Below, one piece after another: positions 1-6,517 of a DNA stretch of 23,783 bases. This DNA comes from JAPLCX01 sp964460305. GTDB lineage: Bacteria > Auribacterota > Tritonobacteria > UBA1439. The number at the start of each line of letters is the position of its first letter. The first letter of the stretch is position 1. Location: the NCBI GenBank assembly GCA_964460305.1, contig CAYWRA010000036.1:1-23783 (forward strand), in the 5' to 3' direction. The notes under the pieces are model-generated. The model was not told where the DNA came from, made no database searches, and was given only the letters and a program-made list of their open reading frames with translations. The translations under genes were made by a program, and so were the position numbers.

Positions 1-241
1 CCCTTTTTATTTCAAAGAACAACTACATCAACTAATTGGGAGAAGAACCATCCAGATTAATAATGCTTCGTCTCGAATTCCGATAACCTTTTCATTTCGT
101 CACTTATCTTTGTCGGTAGTACACTCCACAGATCCGACAGAAACCATCATTTGCGCATCGTTAGCTCAGCAGTCGCCAGGGCGCAACTCGCCCGAATTAG
201 CACAGATTATCCGACAATACTTATATTTTTGGCAACCCTCA

Positions 242-365
242 TAAATCATCCATAAATCATCCATATAAAATGGATGATGGTCTCCAAACTCGTGCGTAGG
301 ATTGATAATAGTTACTACCATTGATAATTGCAAAATCCCCCTCAAAAACATGGAACTGCCGCTTA
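242..365. repeat. Long imperfect repeat, copy A (hairpin-bearing)
   Basis: By eye this stretch aligns with 1905-2017 at very roughly three quarters to four fifths identity, same orientation. Both copies hold a hairpin with arms ATCATCCAT and ATGGATGAT around the loop ATAAA (256-278 here), then a shared 'cgtgcgt' word, a 'taatagtt' word and a final 'tgccgctt'. Neither copy is coding. The pair lies on either side of the secreted-protein gene at 817-1611. Confidence 0.75.
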
Positions 366-439
366 GGAAATCCCAAATTCCAATAGAATGATGACAAACC
401 ATAAGGAAGACTGTTCTTCTGCACTATCCGGAGGAGTCG

Positions 440-469
440 GGATAATCAGGTAGATCAGGTGCAAGAAAT
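440..469 (+). repeat. Long-range inverted repeat, left arm
   Basis: The 30 bases starting GGATAATCAGGTAGATCAGG match the reverse complement of 2179-2208 with about two mismatches. Together the arms enclose 440-2208, including the 817-1611 gene. No transposase lies between them, so this is a dispersed repeat in two orientations or the ends of a non-autonomous element. Confidence 0.7.
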
Positions 470-496
470 TCTGCTGTGGTTGAATTTCACCGCAGA

Positions 497-516
497 CCTG
501 CCTGCCAGCAGGCAGG
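497..516. repeat. Perfect GC-rich palindrome
   Basis: CCTGCCTGC and its complement GCAGGCAGG are separated by two bases (CA). This 'cctgcctgccagcaggcagg' word is a known type of short intergenic palindrome in candidate-phylum genomes. No gene is near enough for it to be an obvious terminator. Confidence 0.7.
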
Positions 517-563
517 CAGGGGCGCGTTGAACTTGTCCTGAGCGGGGGCGAAGGATCGCGTGC

Positions 564-583
564 GGATTCGATAAATCGAATCC
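564..583. repeat. Perfect palindrome GGATTCGAT..ATCGAATCC
   Basis: Nine-base arms GGATTCGAT and ATCGAATCC flank a two-base AA centre. It sits in the same gene-free repeat cluster as the palindrome at 497-516 and is probably another dispersed intergenic unit rather than an operator, since no promoter or gene start is close. Confidence 0.65.
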
Positions 584-755
584 CTACAAATTTTACTCCT
601 ATAAGTGTCCCGTTACTTTTTGCTTTCCTCTTTCTCTCTTTTACTCTTCGTGAAAACTCTAATCGCTATGCTTTCCGTTCTTTTATCTCTTCGTGTTCTC
701 CTTCGCGCACTTCGTGGTAAAATCGATAATGCAGTTTCTGAAAAATCCCACGCAC

Positions 756-795
756 AATCAAGCCCACACTCGCAACGGCAAGCGTGGGCTTGATT
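756..795 (-). terminator. Long stem-loop downstream of the secreted-protein gene
   Basis: Twelve-base perfect arms AATCAAGCCCAC (756-767) and GTGGGCTTGATT (784-795) enclose a 16-base loop, part of which can pair further. It lies 21 bases beyond the stop codon of the minus-strand gene ending at 817. On that strand a run of five T precedes the hairpin and another follows about 10 bases after it, so it is not a textbook intrinsic terminator. It could terminate transcription or protect the 3' end of the mRNA. Confidence 0.5.
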
Positions 796-816
796 AAAAA
801 TCATACTGTCCTGCGT

Positions 817-1611
817 TTACTGTAACGCAACCTCCTTCCATGCGCTGCCATTGTGGAAATAGAGCTTCCCATTCGTATTGACGTAAAGGTCTCCCAACCC
901 CCCGCTCGGCGCGCTTGACTGCGGTTCCAAACGCATGACGTCTTTCACGTGCAGCGTGCGCTGCGGACTGGATACCCCGATGCCGACGTTACCGCTGTAT
1001 CTGTCGACGATCAATGCCGCAGCGCCATCTGAATCATTCTGGTGTCGGACGATGCCAAAACAATTTTCCGGAACGGAATGCCACGTTGTCGTATTGCCAT
1101 TGTATACAAGCGACATTCCCCAGTTGCCGTTATAGTGTTCCTTGAAAAACAATCTTCCCTGCGCCTCGTATGGGGCATTAGCTAAAACAATGTCATCTCC
1201 TTCCACATGCAGTTTTCCGCTAGGCTCCGCCGTCCCGATGCCGACATTGCCGCCCCATTCATTCAAAGCAGTATCTACCTCCCCATGCTGGTTGACAACA
1301 AAGCGTGAAGGCTCATCGGCAGCCCATCCGACATTACCTTTTAGAGTCCCTTCGAAATCGAGGAAGTCTATCGCCACATCACCGCCCTCCTCGGCATTCT
1401 GGACAATAATGGTTGGACCCCCTCCCTCAAATGCACTATTCACATGCAATTTTGCCCCTGGATCAGTGACCCCGATACCGACATCCCCGGAATTATTATT
1501 ATAGATATCATTACCATTCGCCGTCCAATAGCACTGCGCTTGGGCAAGGTTCCCCTGAGGCACAACCGCAAGCAGGACCACCAGCCCGAATAGGAAATAA
1601 TTCATCTTCAT
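817..1611 (-). CDS. Secreted surface protein with VGIG-x-x-x-P-x-x-x-LHV repeats
   Basis: The predicted 264-residue protein starts with a signal peptide (basic start, hydrophobic core at about 4-19, likely cleavage after Ala-Gln-Ala at 25). Three copies of a G-[DN]-VGIG-x(3-4)-P-x(3)-LHV motif follow at about 42-57, 121-136 and 207-222. It ends in a GDLYVNTNGKLYFHNGSAW-type strand pair. Such repeats occur in secreted or tail-fibre-like beta-rich proteins of Bacteroidota and candidate phyla, often trimeric; function is unknown. The ATG at 1611 is chosen because GGAGGGGG lies 5 bases upstream; an ATG at 1647 lacks a good site. No sorting tail or membrane anchor is visible. It is a lone gene in a repeat island with a four-codon frame upstream. 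Confidence 0.8.
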   Translation of the reverse strand: MKMNYFLFGLVVLLAVVPQGNLAQAQCYWTANGNDIYNNNSGDVGIGVTDPGAKLHVNSAFEGGGPTIIVQNAEEGGDVAIDFLDFEGTLKGNVGWAADEPSRFVVNQHGEVDTALNEWGGNVGIGTAEPSGKLHVEGDDIVLANAPYEAQGRLFFKEHYNGNWGMSLVYNGNTTTWHSVPENCFGIVRHQNDSDGAAALIVDRYSGNVGIGVSSPQRTLHVKDVMRLEPQSSAPSGGLGDLYVNTNGKLYFHNGSAWKEVALQ

Positions 1612-1673
1612 GATAACCCCCTCCATTTTGTTAATTCGTCCGATCATCCCAACTCGATCACGCTACAATCAGA

Positions 1674-1704
1674 CTAACTCGTATCCATACGCGACACCTC
1701 CTTT
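1674..1704 (-). promoter_or_regulatory. Consensus ribosome binding site with a four-codon mini-ORF upstream of the secreted-protein gene
   Basis: On the minus strand AAAGGAGGTG (1704-1695), a near-perfect match to the 16S rRNA tail, is followed after six bases by ATG GAT ACG AGT TAG (1688-1674). It lies in the leader of the gene starting at 1611, with 62 bases between the mini-ORF stop and that start. It may be a minimal leader ORF, or the remnant of a lost gene whose ribosome site survived. Frame and spacing are read directly; function is inference. Confidence 0.4.
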
Positions 1705-1705
1705 C

Positions 1706-1737
1706 AAAATCCCAAATCCCAAGCCCCAAATCCCAAA
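1706..1737 (+). repeat. AAATCCC tandem words
   Basis: Three near copies of the 8-base word 'aaatccca' in a row, broken by one 'agcccc'. The same word, doubled, recurs at 6268-6283 and 9256-9273, with a single degenerate copy at 368-381. All are intergenic, which marks a dispersed low-complexity repeat family of this genome. Confidence 0.65.
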
Positions 1738-1904
1738 GTAAGCAGTAGGCTGTAAGTTGTAAGCTGAAAACTGTGGTAAAAATCCCCCCGAAGCAGGGGC
1801 CCCTTGGGGAGGCGGCTAAATACGATTTCTACCTGGATCATAACGCACCACGCTAAGATGACGCCCAAAATTTACTCACACTTCTCAAATAAGCGCAACA
1901 CCAC

Positions 1905-2017
1905 TAAATCATCCATATTTCATCCATATAAAATGGATGATGGTCCAAAAAGTCGTGCGTGGAATTGGTAATAGTTGCTGTCATCAATAATTCACAATGA
2001 GAAGACAGTGCCGCTTG
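1905..2017. repeat. Long imperfect repeat, copy B (hairpin-bearing)
   Basis: Direct-orientation partner of 242-365. The hairpin arms here are TCATCCAT (1920-1927) and ATGGATGA (1933-1940) around the same ATAAA loop. It is followed by text of the 'cacagatgctacacagatttacacggat' family (about 2020-2045), another recurrent type of intergenic repeat. Confidence 0.75.
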
Positions 2018-2068
2018 CCACAGATGCTACACAGATTTACACGGATAATCAGTCGCATCCCGGAGGGA

Positions 2069-2086
2069 CCCCTTCGGGGGATTTTT
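2069..2086 (+). terminator. UUCG-tetraloop hairpin with T run
   Basis: CCCC-TTCG-GGGG followed by G-A-TTTTT resembles a small intrinsic terminator on the plus strand. No plus-strand gene precedes it, so it is more likely a repeat component than a working terminator. Confidence 0.3.
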
Positions 2087-2178
2087 GCAGATTGCCGCGG
2101 ATAGGTAACTCTTAAGAAGGGTCTTTCACAAGGAGGAAAAGAGAGAAAGAGATATTACAGGGGTGGAAAACAACAAGT

Positions 2179-2208
2179 ATTTCTTGCGCCTGATTTACCT
2201 GATTATCC
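2179..2208 (-). repeat. Long-range inverted repeat, right arm
   Basis: Reverse-complement partner of 440-469, about 28 of 30 bases matching. Together the arms bracket the secreted-protein gene. Confidence 0.7.
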
Positions 2209-2370
2209 TGCCCCCCTGCGTGACTTTTTACTACAGAGGGACAATTTTTTACAAAGAGTAAAAGAGAATACGAGTTCTTGTTTTTCTCTTCGATAGAAAT
2301 CTACATTACATTTAACCGGGATTATTCATCTACCGATCAAGAGTACGTATTCACCTAATGCATGTAGCAT

Positions 2371-2446
2371 CTCATTCCGGCGGAAGCCGGAATCCAGTTC
2401 TATACTCTTTGACGCTGGATCCCTGCTTTCGCAGGGATGACAGGTT
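2371..2446. repeat. Paired-hairpin dispersed element (CATTCC..GGAATCCAG / CTGGATCC..GGGATGACA)
   Basis: Two 8-bp hairpins lie head to head: ATTCCGGC/GCCGGAAT around GGAA (2374-2393) and ATCCCTGC/GCAGGGAT around TTTC (2419-2438). Their flanks are mutually inverted ('..GGAATCCAG' and 'CTGGATCCC..'). This matches the widespread class of small intergenic palindromes with 'cattcc...ggaatccag' ends. It carries no gene. Confidence 0.7.
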
Positions 2447-2661
2447 TGTCTCTTTTACTCTTTGTGAGAATCTGCTCTCTTGGCGTTTTTCTTCGCGTCC
2501 TTCCCCGAAGGGGCCCCTTTGGGAAGTGTAATCTCCCGAAGGGATCCCGTTGGGACGTGGATAGAAACATGCAGGCAGGTGGGTACACCCTCGGTGGTAG
2601 GTGAATGGACTAGATATGTCGTGGAATCGGTGGATGAAAACCAATCGTCGGGAGGCCACGC

Positions 2662-3117
2662 CTACAACTCGATCGCCACGGAGACCTCGCCGCAGTCGGG
2701 GAATTTGGGGCAATTGATGCAGTCGCCCCATATCTTGTGGGGGAGCTTGGACTTCGGATAGCGCGTAAAACCGCACTTCTTGAAAAATTTTTGGAGATAC
2801 GTCAGCGCAAATACGCGTTTTAAACCGAGCCTCCGCGCCTCAACTAAGCAGGTGAGCACCAGTTTCTTGCCTACGCCTCTCTCCTTGTGCGTCTCCTTCA
2901 CCGCGAGGGACATGATCTCCGCAATGTCATTCCAAATGATATGGAGGGAGCAGCAGCCGATCACCCTCCCCTTCTCCTCGGCGATGCAGAAGTCGCGTAT
3001 GTTTTCGTACAGGTAGTTGAGAGAGCGCGGGAGCATGTAATCCTTCTTGGCGAAGTAATTGATGAGCTTCTGGATCTCCGGCACGTCATGCAGGTTCGCT
3101 TTCCTGATTTTCATCAT
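2662..3117 (-). CDS. argA: Short ArgA-like GNAT N-acetyltransferase (probable N-acetylglutamate synthase)
   Basis: The 151-residue single-domain GNAT protein would transfer acetyl from acetyl-CoA to an amino group, most likely glutamate, opening arginine synthesis. The acetyl-CoA loop is seen as E-R-G-V-G-K-K (79-85). The C-terminal part reads KLPHKIWGDCINCPKFPDC, with Cys133, Cys136 and Cys142; a similar W-x-D-C-x-x-C tail is typical of short stand-alone ArgA enzymes in delta-proteobacteria and actinobacteria, not of the long kinase-fused E. coli ArgA. Start: AGAGAGGA abuts the ATG at 3117; the adjacent ATG at 3114 is better spaced and equally possible. It is the last gene of a minus-strand run, 32 bases after the SDR gene. 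No other arg gene is in the window, so the substrate is inferred from family only. Confidence 0.75.
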   Translation of the reverse strand: MMKIRKANLHDVPEIQKLINYFAKKDYMLPRSLNYLYENIRDFCIAEEKGRVIGCCSLHIIWNDIAEIMSLAVKETHKERGVGKKLVLTCLVEARRLGLKRVFALTYLQKFFKKCGFTRYPKSKLPHKIWGDCINCPKFPDCGEVSVAIEL

Positions 3118-3141
3118 TCCTCTCTCTTGATAGCTCGGTTG

Positions 3142-3151
3142 CTCGATAGCT
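3142..3151 (-). repeat. AGCTATCGAG word overlapping a stop codon (copy 1)
   Basis: The minus-strand word TAGCTATCGAG supplies the TAG stop of the SDR gene ending at 3150. A related inverted word continues to about 3127. The same word, in the same register, ends the L,D-transpeptidase gene at 5107. A third copy, on the plus strand, is at 7979-7988. Confidence 0.55.
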
Positions 3152-4115
3152 AGTTATGCGTCTTCAAATAACCGGCGATACGCCGTATCATCTCCTCGAT
3201 CCCGACCTGGGGGCTGAATTCGGTAAGCCCCTTGAGCTTTGTGGTATCGGCCGCCCGACGCCCCATATCCTCGAACCCCTCCTCGTACGCCTGCTCGTAT
3301 GGCACATGCGTTACGGTCGAGCGGCTACCGGTTTCCGCGATAATCTTCCGGGCAAGATCCCCGATGCTGATCTCCTTCTCGCTCCCGATGTTGATCACCT
3401 GCCCCTCGGCCTGGGGGAGCGTGCTAAGCTTGAGCAGCGCATTAATGAGGTCGGAGACATAGAGGAAACTCCTCGTCTGCTCACCCGTGCCATAGACGGT
3501 GAGGGGCGCACCATCGAGCGCCTGCTTGACGAGCCTCGGGAAAACCATGCCGTAGCGCCCCGTCTGTCTCGGACCGACAACGTTGAAGAGGCGGCAGATG
3601 ACCACCGGCAATCTCCCCTCCCTGCAATACGCAAGGGCGAGGAATTCATCGATCGCCTTCGAGCATGCGTAGCTCCAGCGCGACTTGACCGTCGGCCCCA
3701 GCACTATGTCGTCCTCCTCCCGGAAGGGGATGCGGTTGCTCTTGCCGTATACTTCCGAAGTGGATGCGAGCACCACCTTTTTCCCTTTTTTACTGGCCAC
3801 GTCCAGGCAGATCTCGGTGCCGCGTATGTTCGTCGAGATCGTCCGGACGGGGCTTTCGACGATGAGCCTTACGCCCACCGCCGCCGCGAGATGGTAGACG
3901 AGATCGCAGCGGTCGACAAGCTCGGCCATCAGAGGAAAATTCATGATCGTACCGATCGTATAGCTGAATCTCTTGTTCGACCTCAAGTGATCGATGTTAG
4001 CCATGCTCCCAGTGGAAAGGTCATCGATGACGTCGACCTCGTCGCCTCGGCCGAGCAGCGTTTCGGCAAGATGGGATCCGATGAATCCAGCACCTCCAGT
4101 GATCAAGACTCTCAT
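3150..4115 (-). CDS. Extended SDR sugar-nucleotide enzyme, UDP-glucuronate decarboxylase-like
   Basis: The 321-residue NAD(P)-dependent short-chain enzyme acts on a nucleotide sugar. It has the Rossmann motif GGAGFIG (7-13), an S-T-S-E-V-Y-G segment (118-124) and the catalytic Tyr149-x3-Lys153. The Ser120-Glu121 pair, the following 'GP-x3-SRWSYACSK' segment and an Arg pair near 286-287 resemble UDP-glucuronate decarboxylases (Uxs, and the ArnA decarboxylase domain), so a UDP-xylose-type product is plausible; 4-epimerase or 4,6-dehydratase activity cannot be excluded. The ATG overlaps the accA stop by 4 bases (ATGA) with GGAGG four bases upstream, which fixes the start and implies translational coupling. 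Length is normal for the family. Confidence 0.82.
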   Translation of the reverse strand: MRVLITGGAGFIGSHLAETLLGRGDEVDVIDDLSTGSMANIDHLRSNKRFSYTIGTIMNFPLMAELVDRCDLVYHLAAAVGVRLIVESPVRTISTNIRGTEICLDVASKKGKKVVLASTSEVYGKSNRIPFREEDDIVLGPTVKSRWSYACSKAIDEFLALAYCREGRLPVVICRLFNVVGPRQTGRYGMVFPRLVKQALDGAPLTVYGTGEQTRSFLYVSDLINALLKLSTLPQAEGQVINIGSEKEISIGDLARKIIAETGSRSTVTHVPYEQAYEEGFEDMGRRAADTTKLKGLTEFSPQVGIEEMIRRIAGYLKTHN

Positions 4116-5071
4116 GACTCCTCCGCGAAACTGCCAATTTTTCTGTATTTATCGTATCGCGTTTTGACAAGCTGATCCACGGGAATGTGCGTCAGGCGGT
4201 CCAGCGATTCCGACAGCGCGCGCTTCACCTCCCTTGCGGCGAGATCGTAATTCCTGTGCGCGCCGCCAAGAGGCTCTGGAATGATCCCGTCGATCACTCC
4301 CAATTCCAGGAGCTCTTTCGGAGAGATGCGTAGGGTGCTAGCCGCCTCCGATGCCTTCCCCTGGCTCTTCCAGAGAATCGCCGCGCATCCCTCCGGGGAA
4401 ATGACCGAGTAATAAGAGTTCTCCAGCATCATGACCTCATCCCCGACAGCGATACCGAGCGCGCCGCCGCTCCCCCCCTCTCCGATAATCACCACCACGA
4501 TCGGCGTCCGGAGAGCGGCCATCGTCCTGAGGTTGAAGGCGATCGCCTCCGCCTGCCCCCGCTCCTCCGCCCCTATCCCGGGATACGCCCCCGGCGTATC
4601 GATAAAGGAGACAACCGGGAATTTGAATTTCTCGGCCATCTTCATGATGCGCTGGGCCTTCCGGTATCCCTCCGGATGAGCACTCCCGAAGTTCCGCATC
4701 AGGTTCTCTTTCGTGTCCCTTCCCTTCTGATGCCCGATGACCGCAAATGTGCGCCCATCCAAGCGCGCGAGCCCAGCGACGATCGCAAGGTCGTTCGCAA
4801 AGAGGCGATCGCCAGCCAACTCGATGAATTCATCCATTATCAATCTCACGTAATCCAGCGTGTATGGCCTCTGCGGATGCCTTGCGATCAGCACCCGCTG
4901 CCAGGGCGTCAGATTACCGTAGGTATCCTTCCTCGCTGCCTCAAGTTTCTTCTGGAGGCTCGCGATTTCCGCGCCGACGTCCACCGTGCTCGTTTCCGCG
5001 AGCTTCTTGAGCCCCTCGATCTTCTGCTCCAGCTCGATGATGGGCTTCTCGAATTCAAAACCGCCGTTCAT
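4112..5071 (-). CDS. accA: Acetyl-CoA carboxylase carboxyltransferase subunit alpha
   Basis: AccA pairs with AccD to move the carboxyl group from carboxybiotin to acetyl-CoA, giving malonyl-CoA for fatty acid synthesis in the cytoplasm. At 319 residues it is standard full length. It shows the coiled N-terminal helix (about 5-50), the PWQRVLIARHPQRPYTLDY segment and the crotonase-fold glycine-rich stretches FIDTPGAYPGIGAEERGQAE and GEGGSGGALGIAVGD, followed by the SVISPEGCAAILW segment. GAGGAG nine bases before the ATG supports the start. It lies 35 bases after the L,D-transpeptidase gene and overlaps the downstream SDR gene by 4 bases. accD, accB and accC are not in the window. Confidence 0.97.
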   Translation of the reverse strand: MNGGFEFEKPIIELEQKIEGLKKLAETSTVDVGAEIASLQKKLEAARKDTYGNLTPWQRVLIARHPQRPYTLDYVRLIMDEFIELAGDRLFANDLAIVAGLARLDGRTFAVIGHQKGRDTKENLMRNFGSAHPEGYRKAQRIMKMAEKFKFPVVSFIDTPGAYPGIGAEERGQAEAIAFNLRTMAALRTPIVVVIIGEGGSGGALGIAVGDEVMMLENSYYSVISPEGCAAILWKSQGKASEAASTLRISPKELLELGVIDGIIPEPLGGAHRNYDLAAREVKRALSESLDRLTHIPVDQLVKTRYDKYRKIGSFAEES

Positions 5072-5098
5072 AAAAATAAGCTCCTCAATTATCGCTCA

Positions 5099-5108
5099 CT
5101 CGATAGCT
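5099..5108 (-). repeat. AGCTATCGAG word overlapping a stop codon (copy 2)
   Basis: The minus-strand text TAGCTATCGAG contains the TAG stop of the L,D-transpeptidase gene (5109-5107), in the same register as at the end of the SDR gene (3152-3150). After the shared word the two sites diverge. Confidence 0.55.
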
Positions 5109-6246
5109 AATCCACTATCCTCACCTTCGTACCCACGGGGACGATCTTGAAGAGCTCCTCGACGTCAGCATTTAGCATGCGGATACACCCGGCGCTCGCC
5201 TGTTTGCCGATGGAATCGGGCTCCCACGTCCCATGGATGCCGTAACCCGGTGAATCGATCCCCATCCAACGGGTGCCGAGGAGATTCCCCGGGTCGCCGT
5301 AGGGAACAACGCCCCCGCCGGGCTTGAACCACTCGGGTTCGGCCATTTTGTTCGTGATCTTAAACTCCCCCACCGGCGTCGATCCCTTTTTGCCCGTGCC
5401 AACGGAATATACCTTTACCAAGCGCTCTCCCTGCTTGAGGGCGAGCGTATTTGATGACTTATCCACCAGGATGGAAAATTTCTCCGTGCATACCTTGAGA
5501 CTGTCCCCAGGCCGGATCGAGTCGCCCTTGAGGGCTTGCGCGTTCATTCCCTTAAGGAGGTCGACCGTCGTGCCGAATTTCTTGGCAATCGCTTCGAGAG
5601 AATCCCCCCGGTGGACCACGTACTCCTCCGTCCCCTGCGTGATCAGCGGAGAAAAGAGGAGTTTGACGTTGAGCGTCCCCACCTTCTCCTCAGCCCTGCT
5701 CACCGCGCCGCTGCCCGGATAATCATCCACCGCCTTCTGCGCGGCGCTGGCCGCCCCCGCGATATCGCCCTTCTTATCGAGGATGTCCGCGCGCAAAAGC
5801 AACCCATCGGCGCACGCCGGCGACCCCGGACATGACTCGTTCAATTTATCAAGGTACCGCTCGGCGTCATCAACGCGGTTTTCACGGAACGCTATCCTCG
5901 CGAGGGCCAAAATCGCATGGGGGTGAAAGCTCTTCGACACGGGATCGCCGATGACATCCCCCCATGCCTCTTTCGCCTTCTCTCCCTGCCCGCTCAACTC
6001 AAGGCATATACAATAGTAATAAAAGGCTTCTGCTCCCTCCGCCGCGCGGGGATGCGCCTCCGACACTGTACGCAGGGCGCGTGCGGCCCCGGCATACTTT
6101 TTATCCGCATAGAGGCGCATGGCGGCTTCATATGAGTCACACCCGGCGTGCGAGTGCCACATCCTGCCGGCGAGATACAACCCCGCCGCCAAGATCACTA
6201 CGAATAAGGATATCGACAATTTCCTGCCGGTTGCCATTGCCGCCAT
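5107..6246 (-). CDS. Membrane-anchored L,D-transpeptidase with TPR-like and LysM domains
   Basis: This would cross-link or modify peptidoglycan in the periplasm, or attach proteins to it. In 379 residues: a cytoplasmic start, one signal-anchor helix (about 9-27), TPR-like helical repeats (about 37-190), a LysM peptidoglycan-binding domain (about 209-252, with VVHRGDSLEAIAKKF) and a C-terminal YkuD domain (about 256-379). The catalytic signature is His338-Gly-Thr ... Ser351-Ala-Gly-Cys354-Ile-Arg. ATG 6246 follows AGGGAGG closely; ATG 6237 is an alternative. A longer frame from a TTG at 6276 starts inside an AAATCCC repeat and is rejected. It is probably first in a run with accA, the SDR and argA genes. 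Which cross-link it makes cannot be read from sequence. Confidence 0.9.
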   Translation of the reverse strand: MAAMATGRKLSISLFVVILAAGLYLAGRMWHSHAGCDSYEAAMRLYADKKYAGAARALRTVSEAHPRAAEGAEAFYYYCICLELSGQGEKAKEAWGDVIGDPVSKSFHPHAILALARIAFRENRVDDAERYLDKLNESCPGSPACADGLLLRADILDKKGDIAGAASAAQKAVDDYPGSGAVSRAEEKVGTLNVKLLFSPLITQGTEEYVVHRGDSLEAIAKKFGTTVDLLKGMNAQALKGDSIRPGDSLKVCTEKFSILVDKSSNTLALKQGERLVKVYSVGTGKKGSTPVGEFKITNKMAEPEWFKPGGGVVPYGDPGNLLGTRWMGIDSPGYGIHGTWEPDSIGKQASAGCIRMLNADVEELFKIVPVGTKVRIVD

Positions 6247-6513
6247 TGCCTCCCTAACCCTAAGGGGAAATCCCAAATCCCAATATTAATGTATAACCAC
6301 AGAGTACACGGAGAAATAATCACTGAGGACACAGAGATTTACTACAGCAAAAACAGTTTATGGTTACAAGCAACTAGAAACCGTGGTTCATATCCGTGTC
6401 CATCCGTGTCTATCCGTGTTCATCAGCGGTTGAAATTAATCCGCCTCATCCCCCGGAGGGGCAAGGATAGAGATCAAGGGTGTGCGCCATTATACACAAT
6501 CGGTCAGGGGCAA
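6247..6513. other. Intergenic spacer made of dispersed repeat text
   Basis: It separates pssA from the L,D-transpeptidase gene. It contains 'cacagagtacacggag..ctgaggacacagag' words (6299-6337), a chain of four near copies of 'atccgtgt' ending 'tcatcagcggttgaa' (about 6390-6436), a short CCCC/GGGG hairpin (about 6451-6461) and the AAATCCC repeat (6268-6283). No protein gene is supported. Confidence 0.65.
6268..6283 (+). repeat. AAATCCC doublet
   Basis: Two copies of the 8-base word lie just upstream of the L,D-transpeptidase gene. It is the same family as at 1706-1737 and 9256-9273. Its reverse strand creates the spurious TTG start at 6276. Confidence 0.65.
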
Positions 6514-6517
6514 TTAA
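6489..6517 (-). promoter_or_regulatory. Possible sigma-70 promoter for the L,D-transpeptidase-accA run
   Basis: A perfect minus-strand TATAAT (6494-6489) has a weak TTAATT (6517-6512) 17 bases upstream. The -35 half overlaps the end of pssA. Transcription from here would give a leader of about 235 bases through repeat text, so it is only a candidate. Confidence 0.35.

Larger units (their letters stand above)
1..816. other. Gene-free, repeat-rich region
   Basis: No credible protein gene is seen here. Open frames are short, lack ribosome binding sites and run through repeats. The stretch holds a hairpin-bearing repeat (242-365), one arm of a long-range inverted repeat (440-469), two perfect palindromes (497-516 and 564-583), text of the 'ttgaacttgtcctgagcg...gaagga' kind that recurs in intergenic repeats of many environmental bacteria (about 529-556), a T/C-rich stretch with 'cttcgtg' words (about 615-720), and a long stem-loop just downstream of the secreted-protein gene (756-795). 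Confidence 0.7.
1612..2661. other. Gene-free region dense in repeats and palindromes
   Basis: About 1 kb without a believable gene. It contains the leader of the secreted-protein gene, AAATCCC-type tandem words (1706-1737), 'cccgaag...ggggcccc' GC-rich words (about 1786-1815, 2500-2530 and 2534-2557), the second copy of the hairpin-bearing repeat (1905-2017), a UUCG-loop hairpin with a T run (2069-2086), the right arm of the inverted repeat (2179-2208) and a paired-hairpin element (2371-2446). Frames across 2372-2776 simply read through these repeats and into the acetyltransferase gene. Confidence 0.7.

Noticed and set aside
241..280. Repeated 'aatcatccat' words as a possible CRISPR or iteron array
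   Set aside because: Only two or three copies with no regular spacers and no cas or rep genes; they form a hairpin inside a larger repeat.
166..402. 78-residue minus-strand frame
   Set aside because: It is built from the hairpin-bearing repeat (copy A) and has no ribosome site or protein-like pattern.
605..793. 62-residue plus-strand frame with a hydrophobic start
   Set aside because: It lies in T/C-rich repeat text with 'cttcgtg' words, has no ribosome site, ends in the stem-loop at 756-795, and is mirrored by an equally long frame on the other strand.
2372..2776. Minus-strand frames of 62-134 residues downstream of the acetyltransferase
   Set aside because: They read through the paired-hairpin element and GC-rich repeats and overlap the real argA-like gene in another frame.
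3156..4175. 339-residue plus-strand frame opposite the SDR gene
   Set aside because: It is the antisense shadow of a GC-rich gene with clear SDR motifs; it shows no recognisable motif of its own.
6247..6276. TTG start at 6276 for the L,D-transpeptidase
   Set aside because: The TTG lies inside an AAATCCC repeat, and the extra ten residues precede a good ribosome site and ATG at 6246.
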